A DNA stretch of 64,000 nucleotides, taken from Polytrichum commune (Eukaryota > Streptophyta > Polytrichopsida > Polytrichales > Polytrichaceae). This document shows, piece by piece, positions 1-14,518 of this stretch; the stretch's first letter is position 1, and the number at the start of each line of letters is the position of its first letter. Position numbers and translations under genes: made by a program. Under the pieces are notes generated by a model. The model was not told where the DNA came from and made no database searches. It was given only the letters and a program-made list of their open reading frames with translations. Location: contig OX485806.1 in the NCBI GenBank assembly GCA_950295325.1, positions 42,656,001 to 42,720,000 on the forward strand, in the 5' to 3' direction.

Positions 1-3000
1 GACCTGATGGCTGAATCCAAAGTCAAAAACAACACAAAGCAACCACCTTAGGCCCCCTACTTACATGGAAAGCTTACCCAATTTCATTCAAGTCGCCTGT
101 AGAGCCCCTAAGCAGATGACTGAACTGCAAGCAAAATACATCACATATCTGCACTGCCAGGGGGTGCCGTTGGCGGCACCCTCTTCTGAGGCTACACAAA
201 ATTCACAAACCCTGCCCACTTTCATACAAGTGCAGCTATCTAACCTCACCACATGGCTGAATCCAAAGTCAAAAACAACACAAAGCAACCACCTTAGCCC
301 GCCTACTTACATGGAAAGCCCACCCAATTTCATTCCAGTGGCCTGTAGGACCCCTAAGCAGATGACTGAACTGCAAGCAAAATACATCACATATCTGGCC
401 TGCCAGGGGGTGCCGTTGGCGGCACCCTCTTCTGAGGCTACACAAAATTCACAAACCCTGCCCACTTTCATACAAGTGCAGCTATCTAACCTGACCACAT
501 GGCTGAATCCAAAGTCAAAAACAACACAAAGCAACCACCTTAGCCCCCTTACTTACATGGAAAGCCCACCCAATTTCATTCAAGTCGCCTGTAGAGCCCC
601 TAACCAGATCACTGAACTGGAAGTAAAATACATCACATATCTGGCCTGGCAGGGGGTGCCGTTGGCGGCACCCTCTTCTGAGGCTACACAAAATTCACAA
701 ACCCTGCCCACTTTCATACAAGTGCAGCTATCTAACCTGACCTGATGGCTGAATCCAAAGTCAAAAACAACACAAAGCAACCACCTTAGGCCCCCTACTT
801 ACATGGAAAGCTTACCCAATTTCATTCAAGTCGCCTGTAGAGCCCCTAAGCAGATGACTGAACTGCAAGCAAAATACATCACATATCTGGCCTGCCAGGG
901 GGGTGCCGTTGGCGGCACCCTCTTCTGAGGCTAAACAAAATTCACAAACCCTGCCCACTTTCATACAAGTGCAGCTATCTAACCTGACCACATGGCTGAA
1001 TCCAAAGTCAAAAACAACACAAAGCAACCACCTTAGCCCCCCTACTTACATGGAAAGCCCACCCAATTTCATTCAAGTCGCCTGTAGAGCCCCTAACCAG
1101 ATGACTGAACTGCAAGTAAAATGCATCACATATCTGCATTGCCAGGGGGTGCCGTTGGCGGCACCCTCTTCTGAGGCTACACAAAATTCACAAACCCTGC
1201 CCACTTTCATACAAGTGCAGCTATCTAACCTGACCACATGGCTGAATCCAAAGTCAAAAACAACACAAAGCAACCACCTTAGGCCCCCTACTTACATGGA
1301 AAGCCCACCCAATTTCATTCAAGTCGCCTGTAGAGCCCCTAAGCAGATGACTGAACTGCAAGTAAAATGCATCACATATCTGCACTGCCAGGGGGTGCCG
1401 TTGGCGGCACCCTCTTCTGAGGCTACACAAAATTCACAAACCCTGCCCACTTTCATACAAGTGCAGCTATCTCACCTGACCACATGGCTGAATCCAAAGT
1501 CAAAAACAACACAAAGCAACCACCTTAGGCCCCCTACTTACATGGAAAGCCCACCCAATTTCATTCCAGTAGCCTGTAGGACCCCTAACCAGATGACTGA
1601 ACTGCAAGCAAAATACATCACATATCTGGCACGACAGGGGGTGCCGTTGGCGGCACCCTCTTCTGAGGCTACACAAAATTCACAAACCCTGCCCACTTTC
1701 ATACAAGTGCAGCTATCTCACCTGACCACATGGCTGAATCCAAAGTCAAAAACAACACAAAGCAACCACCTTAGGCCCCCTACTTACATGGAAAGCCCAC
1801 CCAATTTCATTCCAGTAGCCTGTAGGACCCCTAACCAGATGACTGAACTGCAAGCAAAATACATCACATATCTGGCACGGCAGGGGGTGCCGTTGGCGGC
1901 ACCCTCTTCTGAGGCTACACAAAATTCACAAACCCTGCCCACTTTCATACAAGTGCAGCTATCTCACCTGACCACATGGCTGAATCCAAAGTCAAAAACA
2001 ACACAAAGCAACCACCTTAGCCCCCTTACTTACATGGAAAGCCCACCCAATTTCATTCAAGTCGCCTGTAGAGCCCCTAACCAGATCACTGAACTGGAAG
2101 TAAAATACATCACATATCTGGCCTGCCAGGGGGTGCCGTTGGCGGCACCCTCTTCTGAGGCTACACAAAATTCACAAACCCTGCCCACTTTCATACAAGT
2201 GCAGCTATCCAACCTGACCTGATGGCTGAATCCAAAGTCAAAAACAACACAAAGCAACCACCTTAGGCCCCCTACTTACATGGAAAGCTTACCCAATTTC
2301 ATTCAAGTCGCCTGTAGAGCCCCTAAGCAGATGACTGAACTGCAAGTAAAATGCATCACATATCTGCACTGCCAGGGGGTGCCGTTGGCGGCACCCTCTT
2401 CTGAGGCTACACAAAATTCACAAACCCTGCCCACTTTCATACAAGTGCAGCTATCTAACCTGACCACATGGCTGAATCCAAAGTCAAAAACAACACAAAG
2501 CAACCACCTTAGCCCCCTTACTTACATGGAAAGCCCACCCAATTTCATTCAAGTCGCCTGTAGAGCCCCTAACCAGATGACTGAACTGCAAGTAAAATGC
2601 ATCACATATCTGCATTGCCAGGGGGTGCCGTTGGCGGCACCCTCTTCTGAGGCTACACAAAATTCACAAACCCTGCCCACTTTCATACAAGTGCAGCTAT
2701 CTAACCTGACCACATGGCTGAATCCAAAGTCAAAAACAACACAAAGCAACCACCTGAGGCCCCCTACTTACATGGAAAGCCCACCCAATTTCATTCAAGT
2801 GGCCTGTAGAGCCCCTAAGCAGATGACTGAACTGCAAGCAAAATACATCACATATCCGGCCTGCCAGGGGGTGCCGTTGGCGGCACCCTCTTCTGAGGCT
2901 ACACAAAATTCACAAACCCTGCCCACTTTCATACAAGTGCAGCTATCTAACCTGACCACATGGCTGAATCCAAAGTCAAAAACAACACAAAGCAACCACC

Positions 3001-4434
3001 TTAGGCCCCCTACTTACATGGAAAGCCCACCCAATTTCATTCAAGTCGCCTGTAGAGCCCCTAACCAGATGACTGAACTGCAAGTAAAATGCATCACATA
3101 TCTGCACTGCCAGGGGGTGCCGTTGGCGGCACCCTCTTCTGAGGCTACACAAAATTCACAAACCCTGCCCACTTTCATACAAGTGCAGCTATCTAACCTG
3201 ACCACATGGCTGAATCCAAAGTCAAAAACAACACAAAGCAACGACCTTAGGCCCCCTACTTACATGGAAAGCCCACCCAATTTCATTCAAGTCGCCTGTA
3301 GAGCCCCTAACCAGATGACTGAACTGCAAGTAAAATGCATCACATATCTGCACTGCCAGGGGGTGCCGTTGGCGGCACCCTCTTCTGAGGCTACACAAAA
3401 TTCACAAACCCTGCCCACTTTCATACAAGTGCAGCTATCTAACCTGACCACATGGCTGAATCCAAAGTCAAAAACAACACAAAGCAACCACCTTAGGCCC
3501 CCTACTTACATGGAAAGCCCACCCAATTTCATTCCAGTAGCCTGTAGGACCCCTAACCAGATGACTGAACTGCAAGTAAAATGCATCACATATCTGCACT
3601 GCCAGGGGGTGCCGTTGGCGGCACCCTCTTCTGAGGCTACACAAAATTCGCAAACCCTGCCCACTTTCATACAAGTGCAGCTATCTAACCTGACCACATG
3701 GCTGAATCCAAAGTCAAAAACAACACAAAGCAACCACCTTAGCCCCCTACTTACATGGAAAGCCCACCCAATTTCATTCAAGTCGCCTGTAGGGCCCCTA
3801 AGCAGATGACTGAACTGCAAGTAAAATGCATCACATATCTGCACTGCCAGGGGGTGCCGTTGGCGGCACCCTCTTCTGAGGCTAAACAAAATTCACAAAC
3901 CCTGCCCACTTTCATACAAGTGCAGCTATCTAACCTCACCACATGGCTGAATCCAAAGTCAAAAACAACACAAAGCAACCACCTTAGCCCCCCTACTTAC
4001 ATGGAAAGCCCACCCAATTTCATTCAAGTCGCCTGTAGAGCCCCTAACCAGATGACTGAACTGCAAGTAAAATGCATCACATATCTGCACTGCCAGAGGG
4101 TGCCGTTGGCGGCACCCTCTTCTGAGGCTACACAAAATTCACAAACCCTGCCCACTTTCATACAAGTGCAGCTATCTAACCTGACCACATGGCTGAATCC
4201 AAAGTCAAAAACAACACAAAGCAACGACCTTAGGCCCCCTACTTACATGGAAAGCCCACCCAATTTCATTCAAGTCGCCTGTAGAGCCCCTAACCAGATG
4301 ACTGAACTGCAAGTAAAATGCATCACATATCTGCACTGCCAGGGGGTGCCGTTGGCGGCACCCTCTTCTGAGGCTACACAAAATTCACAAACCCTGCCCA
4401 CTTTCATACAAGTGCAGCTATCTAACCTGACCTG

Positions 4435-6400
4435 ATGGCAGAATCCAAAGTCAAAAACAACACAAAGCAACCACCTTAGCCCCCTACTTACATGGAAAGC
4501 CCACCCAATTTCATTCCAGTAGCCTGTAGGACCCCTAAGCAGAAGACTGAACTGCAAGCAAAATACATCACATATCTGGCCTGCCAGGGGGTGCCGTTGG
4601 CGGCACCCTCTTCTGAGGCTACACAAAATTCACAAACCCTGCCCACTTTCATACAAGTGCAGCTATCTAACCTCACCACATGGCTGAATCCAAAGTCAAA
4701 AACAACACAAAGCAACCACCTTAGCCCCCCTACTTACATGGAAAGCCCACCCAATTTCATTCCAGTGGCCTGTAGGACCCCTAAGCAGATGACTGAACTG
4801 CAAGCAAAATACATCACATATCTGGCCTGCCAGGGGGTGCCGTTGGCGGCACCCTCTTCTGAGGCTACACAAAATTCACAAACCCTGCCCACTTTCATAC
4901 AAGTGCAGCTATCTAACCTGACCTGATGGCAGAATCCAAAGTCAAAAACAACACAAAGCAACCACCTTAGCCCCCCTACTTACATGGAAAGCCCACCCAA
5001 TTTCATTCAAGTCGCCTGTAGAGCCCTAAGCAGATGACTGAACTGCAAGTAAAATACATCACATATCTGGCCTGCCAGGGGGTGCCGTTGGCGGCACCCT
5101 CTTCTGAGGCTACACAAAATTCACAAACCCTGCCCACTTTCATACAAGTGCAGCTATCTAACCTGACCACATGGCTGAATCCAAAGTCAAAAACAACACA
5201 AAGCAACCACCTTAGGCCCCCTACTTACATGGAAAGCCCACCCAATTTCATTCAAGTCGCATGTAGAGCCCCTAACCAGATGACTGAACTGCAAGTAAAA
5301 TGCATCACATATCTGGCCTGGCAGGGGGTGCCGTTGGCGGCACCCTCTTCTGAGGCTACACAAAATTCACAAACCCTGCCCACTTTCATACAAGTGCAGC
5401 TATCTAACCTGACCTGATGGCTGAATCCAAAGTCAAAAACAACACAAAGCAACCACCTTAGCCCCCTACTTACATGGAAAGCCCACCCAATTTCATTCCA
5501 GTGGCCTGTAGGACCCCTAAGCAGATGACTGAACTGCAAGCAAAATACATCACATATCTGGCCTGCCAGGGGGTGCCGTTGGCGGCACCCTCTTCTGAGG
5601 CTACACAAAATTCACAAACCCTGCCCACTTTCATACAAGTGCAGCTATCTAACCTCACCACATGGCTGAATCCAAAGTCAAAAACAACACAAAGCAACCA
5701 CCTTAGCCCCCCTACTTACATGGAAAGCCCACCCAATTTCATTCCAGTGGCCTGTAGGACCCCTAAGCAGATGACTGAACTGCAAGCAAAATACATCACA
5801 TATCTGGCCTGCCAGGGGGTGCCGTTGGCGGCACCCTCTTCTGAGGCTACACAAAATTCACAAACCCTGCCCACTTTCATACAAGTGCAGCTATCTAACC
5901 TGACCTGATGGCAGAATCCAAAGTCAAAAACAACACAAAGCAACCACCTTAGCCCCCCTACTTACATGGAAAGCCCACCCAATTTCATTCAAGTCGCCTG
6001 TAGAGCCCTAAGCAGATGACTGAACTGCAAGTAAAATACATCACATATCTGGCCTGCCAGGGGGTGCCGTTGGCGGCACCCTCTTCTGAGGCTACACAAA
6101 ATTCACAAACCCTGCCCACTTTCATACAAGTGCAGCTATCTAACCTGACCACATGGCTGAATCCAAAGTCAAAAACAACACAAAGCAACCACCTTAGGCC
6201 CCCTACTTACATGGAAAGCCCACCCAATTTCATTCAAGTCGCATGTAGAGCCCCTAACCAGATGACTGAACTGCAAGTAAAATGCATCACATATCTGGCC
6301 TGGCAGGGGGTGCCGTTGGCGGCACCCTCTTCTGAGGCTACACAAAATTCACAAACCCTGCCCACTTTCATACAAGTGCAGCTATCTAACCTGACCTGAT
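4435..6400 (+). repeat. Tandem higher-order duplication of a four-unit block (982 bp)
   Basis: The block 4435-5416 is repeated at 5417-6398 with an exact 982-bp offset. Four units should span 984 bp. Both blocks share the same two one-base losses: one C missing in the AGAGCCCTAAGC stretch near 5023 and 6005, and one C missing in the CTTAGCCCCCTAC stretch near 5465 and 6447. Shared rare deletions show that the block was copied as a whole, by unequal crossing-over or a similar process, after they arose. The two blocks are nearly identical, so the copying is recent relative to divergence of the rest of the array. Confidence 0.85.
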
Positions 6401-9262
6401 GGCTGAATCCAAAGTCAAAAACAACACAAAGCAACCACCTTAGCCCCCTACTTACATGGAAAGCCCACCCAATTTCATTCCAGTGGCCTGTAGGACCCCT
6501 AAGCAGATGACTGAACTGCAAGCAAAATAAATCACATATCTGGCCTGGCAGGGGGTGCCGTTGGCGGCACCCTCTTCTGAGGCTACACAAAATTCACAAA
6601 CCCTGCCCACTTTCATACAAGTGCAGCTATCTAACCTGACCACATGGCTGAATCCAAAGTCAAAAACAACACAAAGCAACCACCTTAGGCCCCCTACTTA
6701 CATGGAAAGCCCACCCAATTTCATTCAAGTCGCCTGTAGGGCCCCTAAGCAGATGACTGAACTGCAAGTAAAATGCATCACATATCTGCACTGCCAGGGG
6801 GTGCCGTTGGCGGCACCCTCTTCTGAGGCTACACAAAATTCACAAACCCTGCCCACTTTCATACAAGTGCAGCTATCTAACCTGACCACATGGCTGAATC
6901 CAAAGTCAAAAACAACACAAAGCAACCACCTTAGGCCCCCTACTTACATGGAAAGCCCACCCAATTTCATTCAAGTCGCCTGTAGAGCCCCTAAGCAGAT
7001 GACTGAACTGCAAGCAAAATACATCACATATCTGGCCTGCCAGGGGGGTGCCGTTGGCGGCACCCTCTTCTGAGGCTAAACAAAATTCACAAACCCTGCC
7101 CACTTTCATACAAGTGCAGCTATCTAACCTGACCACATGGCTGAATCCAAAGTCAAAAACAACACAAAGCAACCACCTTAGGCCCCCTACTTACATGGAA
7201 AGCCCACCCAATTTCATTCAAGTCGCCTGTAGAGCCCCTAACCAGATGACTGAACTGGAAGTAAAATGCATCACATATCTGCACTGCCAGGGGGTGCCGT
7301 TGGCGGCACCCTCTTCTGAGGCTACACAAAATTCACAAACCCTGCCCACTTTCATACAAGTGCAGCTATCTCACCTGACCACATGGCTGAATCCAAAGTC
7401 AAAAACAACACAAAGCAACCACCTTAGGCCCCCTACTTACATGGAAAGCCCACCCAATTTCATTCAAGTCGCCTGTAGAGCCCCTAACCAGATGACTGAA
7501 CTGCAAGTAAAATGCATCACATATCTGCATTGCCAGGGGGTGCCGTTGGCGGCACCCTCTTCTGAGGCTACACAAAATTAACAAACCCTGCCCACTTTCA
7601 TACAAGTGCAGCTATCTAACCTGACCACATGGCTGAATCCAAAGTCAAAAACAACACAAAGCAACCACCTTAGGCCCCCTACTTACATGGAAAGCCCACC
7701 CAATTTCATTCAAGTCGCCTGTAGAGCCCCTAACCAGATGACTGAACTGCAAGTAAAATGCATCACATATCTGCATTGCCAGGGGGTGCCGTTGGCGGCA
7801 CCCTCTTCTGAGGCTACACAAAATTCTCAAACCCTGCCCACTTTCATACAAGTGCAGCTATCTCACCTGACCACATGGCTGAATCCAAAGTCAAAAACAA
7901 CACAAAGCAACCACCTTAGGCCCCCTACTTACATGGAAAACCCACCCAATTTCATTCCAGTAGCCTGTAGGACCCCTAACCAGATGATTGAACTGCAAGC
8001 AAAATACATCACATATCTGGCCTGCCAGGGGGTGCCGTTGGCGGCACCCTCTTCTGAGGCTACACAAAATTCACAAACCCTGCCCACTTTCATACAAGTG
8101 CAGCTATCTCACCTGACCACATGGCTGAATCCAAAGTCAAAAACAACACAAAGCAACCACCTTAGGCCCCCTACTTACATGGAAAGCCCACCCAATTTCA
8201 TTCAAGTCGCCTGTAGAGCCCCTAACCAGATGACTGAACTGCAAGTAAAATGCATCACATATCTGCACTGCCAGGGGGTGCCGTTGGCGGCACCCTCTTC
8301 TGAGGCTACACAAAATTCACAAACCCTGCCCACTTTCATACAAGTGCAGCTATCTCACCTGACCACATGGCTGAATCCAAAGTCAAAAACAACACAAAGC
8401 AACCACCTTAGCCCCCCTACTTACATGGAAAGCCCACCCAATTTCATTCAAGTCGCCTGTAGAGCCCCTAAGCAGATGACTGAACTGCAAGCAAAATACA
8501 TCACATATCCGGCCTGCCAGGGGGTGCCGTTGGCGGCACCCTCTTCTGAGGCTACACAAAATTCACAAACCCTGCCCACTTTCATACAAGTGCAGCTATC
8601 TAACCTGACCACATGGCTGAATCCAAAGTCAAAAACAACACAAAGCAACCACCTTAGGCCCCCTACTTACATGGAAAGCCCACCCAATTTCATTCAAGTC
8701 GCCTGTAGAGCCCTTAACCAGATGACTGAACTGCAAGTAAAATGCATCACATATCTGCACTGCCAGGGGGTGCCGTTGGCGGCACCCTCTTCTGAGGCTA
8801 CACAAAATTCACAAACCCTGCCCACTTTCATACAAGTGCAGCTATCTAACCTGACCACATGGCTGAATCCAAAGTCAAAAACAACACAAAGCAACCACCT
8901 TAGCCCCCCTACTTACATGGAAAGCCCACCCAATTTCATTCCAGTGGCCTGTAGGACCCCTAAGCAGATGACTGAACTGCAAGCAAAATACATCACATAT
9001 CCGGCCTGCCAGGGGGTGCCGTTGGCGGCACCCTCTTCTGAGGCTACACAAAATTCACAAACCCTGCCCACTTTCATACAAGTGCAGCTATCTAACCTGA
9101 CCACATGGCTGAATCCAAAGTCAAAAACAACACAAAGCAACCACCTTAGGCCCCCTACTTACATGGAAAGCCCACCCAATTTCATTCAAGTCGCCTGTAG
9201 AGCCCCTAAGCAGATGACTGAACTGCAAGCAAAATACATCACATATCTGGCCTGCCAGGGGG

Positions 9263-12200
9263 GTGCCGTTGGCGGCACCCTCTTCTGAGGCTAAACAAAA
9301 TTCACAAACCCTGCCCACTTTCATACAAGTGCAGCTATCTAACCTGACCACATGGCTGAATCCAAAGTCAAAAACAACACAAAGCAACCACCTTAGCCCC
9401 CCTACTTACATGGAAAGCCCACCCAATTTCATTCCAGTAGCCTGTAGGACCCCTAACCAGATGACTGAACTGCAAGTAAAATACATCACATATCTGGCCT
9501 GGCAGGGGGTGCCGTTGGCGGCACCCTCTTCTGAGGCTACACAAAATTCACAAACCCTGCCCACTTTCATACAAGTGCAGCTATCTCACCTGACCACATG
9601 GCTGAATCCAAAGTCAAAAACAACACAAAGCAACCACCTTAGCCCCCCTACTTACATGGAAAGCCCACCCAATTTCATTCCAGTAGCCTGTAGGACCCCT
9701 AACCAGATGACTGAACTGCAAGCAAAATACATCACATATCTGGCCTGGCAGGGGGTGCCGTTGGCGGCACCCTCTTCTGAGGCTACACAAAATTCACAAA
9801 CCCTGCCCACTTTCATACAAGTGCAGCTATCTAACCTGACCACATGGCTGAATCCAAAGTCAAAAACAACACAAAGCAACCACCTTAGGCCCCCTACTTA
9901 CATGGAAAGCCCACCCAATTTCATTCAAGTCGCCTGTAGAGCCCCTAACCAGATGACTGAACTGCAAGTAAAATGCATCACATATCTGCATTGCCAGGGG
10001 GTGCCGTTGGCGGCACCCTCTTCTGAGGCTACACAAAATTCACAAACCCTGCCCACTTTCATACAAGTGCAGCTATCTCACCTGACCACATGGCTGAATC
10101 CAAAGTCAAAAACAACACAAAGCAACCACCTTAGGCCCCCTACTTACATGGAAAACCCACCCAATTTCATTCCAGTAGCCTGTAGGACCCCTAACCAGAT
10201 GATTGAACTGCAAGCAAAATACATCACATATCTGGCCTGCCAGGGGGTGCCGTTGGCGGCACCCTCTTCTGAGGCTACACAAAATTCACAAACCCTGCCC
10301 ACTTTCATACAAGTGCAGCTATCTCACCTGACCACATGGCTGAATCCAAAGTCAAAAACAACACAAAGCAACCACCTTAGGCCCCCTACTTACATGGAAA
10401 GCCCACCCAATTTCATTCAAGTCGCCTGTAGAGCCCCTAAGCAGATGACTGAACTGCAAGCAAAATACATCACATATCCGGCCTGCCAGGGGGTGCCGTT
10501 GGCGGCACCCTCTTCTGAGGCTACACAAAATTCACAAACCCTGCCCACTTTCATACAAGTGCAGCTATCTAACCTGACCACATGGCTGAATCCAAAGTCA
10601 AAAACAACACAAAGCAACCACCTTAGGCCCCCTACTTACATGGAAAACCCACCCAATTTCATTCCAGTAGCCTGTAGGACCCCTAACCAGATGAATGAAC
10701 TGCAAGCAAAATACATCACATATCTGGCCTGCCAGGGGGTGCCGTTGGCGGCACCCTCTTCTGAGGCTACACAAAATTCACAAACCCTGCCCACTTTCAT
10801 ACATGTGCAGCTATCTCACCTGACCACATGGCTGAATCCAAAGTCAAAAACAACACAAAGCAACCACCTTAGGCCCCCTACTTACATGGAAAGCCCACCC
10901 AATTTCATTCAAGTCGCCTGTAGAGCCCCTAAGCAGATGACTGAACTGCAAGCAAAATACATCACATATCCGGCCTGCCAGGGGGTGCCGTTGGCGGCAC
11001 CCTCTTCTGAGGCTACACAAAATTCACAAACCCTGCCCACTTTCATACAAGTGCAGCTATCTAACCTGACCACATGGCTGAATCCAAAGTCAAAAACAAC
11101 ACAAAGCAACCACCTTAGGCCCCCTACTTACATGGAAAGCCCACCCAATTTCATTCAAGTCGCCTGTAGAGCCCCTAACCAGATGACTGAACTGCAAGTA
11201 AAATGCATCACATATCTGCACTGCCAGGGGGTGCCGTTGGCGGCACCCTCTTCTGAGGCTACACAAAATTCACAAACCCTGCCCACTTTCATACAAGTGC
11301 AGCTATCTAACCTGACCACATGGCTGAATCCAAAGTCAAAAACAACACAAAGCAACCACCTTAGCCCCCCTACTTACATGGAAAGCCCACCCAATTTCAT
11401 TCCAGTGGCCTGTAGGACCCCTAAGCAGATGACTGAACTGCAAGCAAAATACATCACATATCCGGCCTGCCAGGGGGTGCCGTTGGCGGCACCCTCTTCT
11501 GAGGCTACACAAAATTCACAAACCCTGCCCACTTTCATACAAGTGCAGCTATCTAACCTGACCACATGGCTGAATCCAAAGTCAAAAACAACACAAAGCA
11601 ACCACCTTAGGCCCCCTACTTACATGGAAAGCCCACCCAATTTCATTCAAGTCGCCTGTAGAGCCCCTAACCAGATGACTGAACTGCAAGTAAAATGCAT
11701 CACATATCTGCACTGCCAGGGGGTGCCGTTGGCGGCACCCTCTTCTGAGGCTACACAAACTTCGCAAACCCTGCCCACTTTCATACAAGTGCAGCTATCT
11801 CACCTGACCACATGGCTGAATCCAAAGTCAAAAACAACACAAAGCAACCACCTTAGGCCCCCTACTTACATGGAAAGCCCACCCAATTTCATTCAAGTCG
11901 CCTGTAGATCCCCTAAGCAGATGACTGAACTGCAAGCAAAATACATCACATATCCGGCCTGCCAGGGGGTGCCGTTGGCGGCACCCTCTTCTGAGGCTAC
12001 ACAAAATTCACAAACCCTGCCCACTTTCATACAAGTGCAGCTATCTAACCTGACCACATGGCTGAATCCAAAGTCAAAAACAACACAAAGCAACCACCTT
12101 AGGCCCCCTACTTACATGGAAAGCCCACCCAATTTCATTCAAGTCGCCTGTAGAGCCCCTAACCAGATGACTGAACTGCAAGTAAAATGCATCACATATC

Positions 12201-14518
12201 TGCATTGCCAGGGGGTGCCGTTGGCGGCACCCTCTTCTGAGGCTACACAAAATTCTCAAACCCTGCCCACTTTCATACAAGTGCAGCTATCTCACCTGAC
12301 CACATGGCTGAATCCAAAGTCAAAAACAACACAAAGCAACCACCTTAGGCCCCCTACTTACATGGAAAACCCACCCAATTTCATTCCAGTAGCCTGTAGG
12401 ACCCCTAACCAGATGATTGAACTGCAAGCAAAATACATCACATATCTGGCCTGCCAGGGGGTGCCGTTGGCGGCACCCTCTTCTGAGGCTACACAAAATT
12501 CACAAACCCTGCCCACTTTCATACAAGTGCAGCTATCTCACCTGACCACATGGCTGAATCCAAAGTCAAAAACAACACAAAGCAACCACCTTAGGCCCCC
12601 TACTTACATGGAAAGCCCACCCAATTTCATTCAAGTCGCCTGTAGATCCCCTAAGCAGATGACTGAACTGCAAGCAAAATACATCACATATCCGGCCTGC
12701 CAGGGGGTGCCGTTGGCGGCACCCTCTTCTGAGGCTACACAAAATTCACAAACCCTGCCCACTTTCATACAAGTGCAGCTATCTAACCTGACCACATGGC
12801 TGAATCCAAAGTCAAAAACAACACAAAGCAACCACCTTAGGCCCCCTACTTACATGGAAAACCCACCCAATTTCATTCCAGTAGCCTGTAGGACCCCTAA
12901 CCAGATGATTGAACTGCAAGCAAAATACATCACATATCTGGCCTGCCAGGGGGTGCCGTTGGCGGCACCCTCTTCTGAGGCTACACAAAATTCACAAACC
13001 CTGCCCACTTTCATACATGTGCAGCTATCTCACCTGACCACATGGCTGAATCCAAAGTCAAAAACAACACAAAGCAACCACCTTAGGCCCCCTACTTACA
13101 TGGAAAGCCCACCCAATTTCATTCAAGTCGCCTGTAGAGCCCCTAAGCAGATGACTGAACTGCAAGCAAAATACATCACATATCCGGCCTGCCAGGGGGT
13201 GCCGTTGGCGGCACCCTCTTCTGAGGCTACACAAAATTCACAAACCCTGCCCACTTTCATACAAGTGCAGCTATCGAACCTGACCACATGGCTGAATCCA
13301 AAGTCAAAAACAACACAAAGCAACCACCTTAGGCCCCCTACTTACATGGAAAGCCCACCCAATTTCATTCAAGTCGCCTGTAGAGCCCCTAACCAGATGA
13401 CTGAACTGCAAGTAAAATGCATCACATATCTGCACTGCCAGGGGGTGCCGTTGGCGGCACCCTCTTCTGAGGCTACACAAAATTCACAAACCCTGCCCAC
13501 TTTCATACAAGTGCAGCTATCTAACCTGACCACATGGCTGAATCCAAAGTCAAAAACAACACAAAGCAACCACCTTAGCCCCCCTACTTACATGGAAAGC
13601 CCACCCAATTTCATTCCAGTGGCCTGTAGGACCCCTAAGCAGATGACTGAACTGCAAGCAAAATACATCACATATCCGGCCTGCCAGGGGGTGCCGTTGG
13701 CGGCACCCTCTTCTGAGGCTACACAAAATTCACAAACCCTGCCCACTTTCATACAAGTGCAGCTATCTAACCTGACCACATGGCTGAATCCAAAGTCAAA
13801 AACAACACAAAGCAACCACCTTAGCCCCCCTACTTACATGGAAAGCCCACCCAATTTCATTCCAGTGGCCTGTAGGACCCCTAAGCAGATGACTGAACTG
13901 CAAGCAACATACATCACATATCCGGCCTGCCAGGGGGTGCCGTTGGCGGCACCCTCTTCTGAGGCTAAACAAAATTCACAAACCCTGCCCACTTTCATAC
14001 AAGTGCAGCTATCTAACCTGACCACATGGCTGAATCCAAAGTCAAAAACAACACAAAGCAACCACCTTAGCCCCCCTACTTACATGGAAAGCCCACCCAA
14101 TTTCATTCAAGTCGCCTGTAGAGCCCCTAACCAGATGACTGAACTGCAAGTAAAATGCATCACATATCTGCACTGCCAGGGGGTGCCGTTGGCGGCACCC
14201 TCTTCTGAGGCTACACAAAATTCACAAACCCTGCCCACTTTCATACAAGTGCAGCTATCTAACCTGACCACATGGCTGAATCCAAAGTCAAAAACAACAC
14301 AAAGCAACCACCTTAGGCCCCCTACTTACATGGAAAGCCCACCCAATTTCATTCAAGTCGCCTGTAGAGCCCCTAACCAGATGACTGAACTGCAAGTAAA
14401 ATGCATCACATATCTGCATTGCCAGGGGGTGCCGTTGGCGGCACCCTCTTCTGAGGCTACACAAAATTCACAAACCCTGCCCACTTTCATACAAGTGCAG
14501 CTATCTAACCTGACCTGA
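9263..14518 (+). repeat. Longest open block of the 246-bp array (5.26 kb without an in-frame stop)
   Basis: About 21 units read through in one plus frame for 1751 codons, bounded by a unit with an extra G (9258-9263) on the left and a TGA-carrying unit on the right. A run of variant types in the same order occurs at about 8448-9390, 10909-11790 and 13123-14060 (offsets of roughly 10 and 9 units), so this part was expanded as multi-unit blocks. There is no promoter, no distinct N-terminus and no non-repeat domain. The open frame is what a unit of 82 codons gives whenever the TGA variant is absent. I do not annotate it as a gene, although translation cannot be excluded. Confidence 0.7.
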
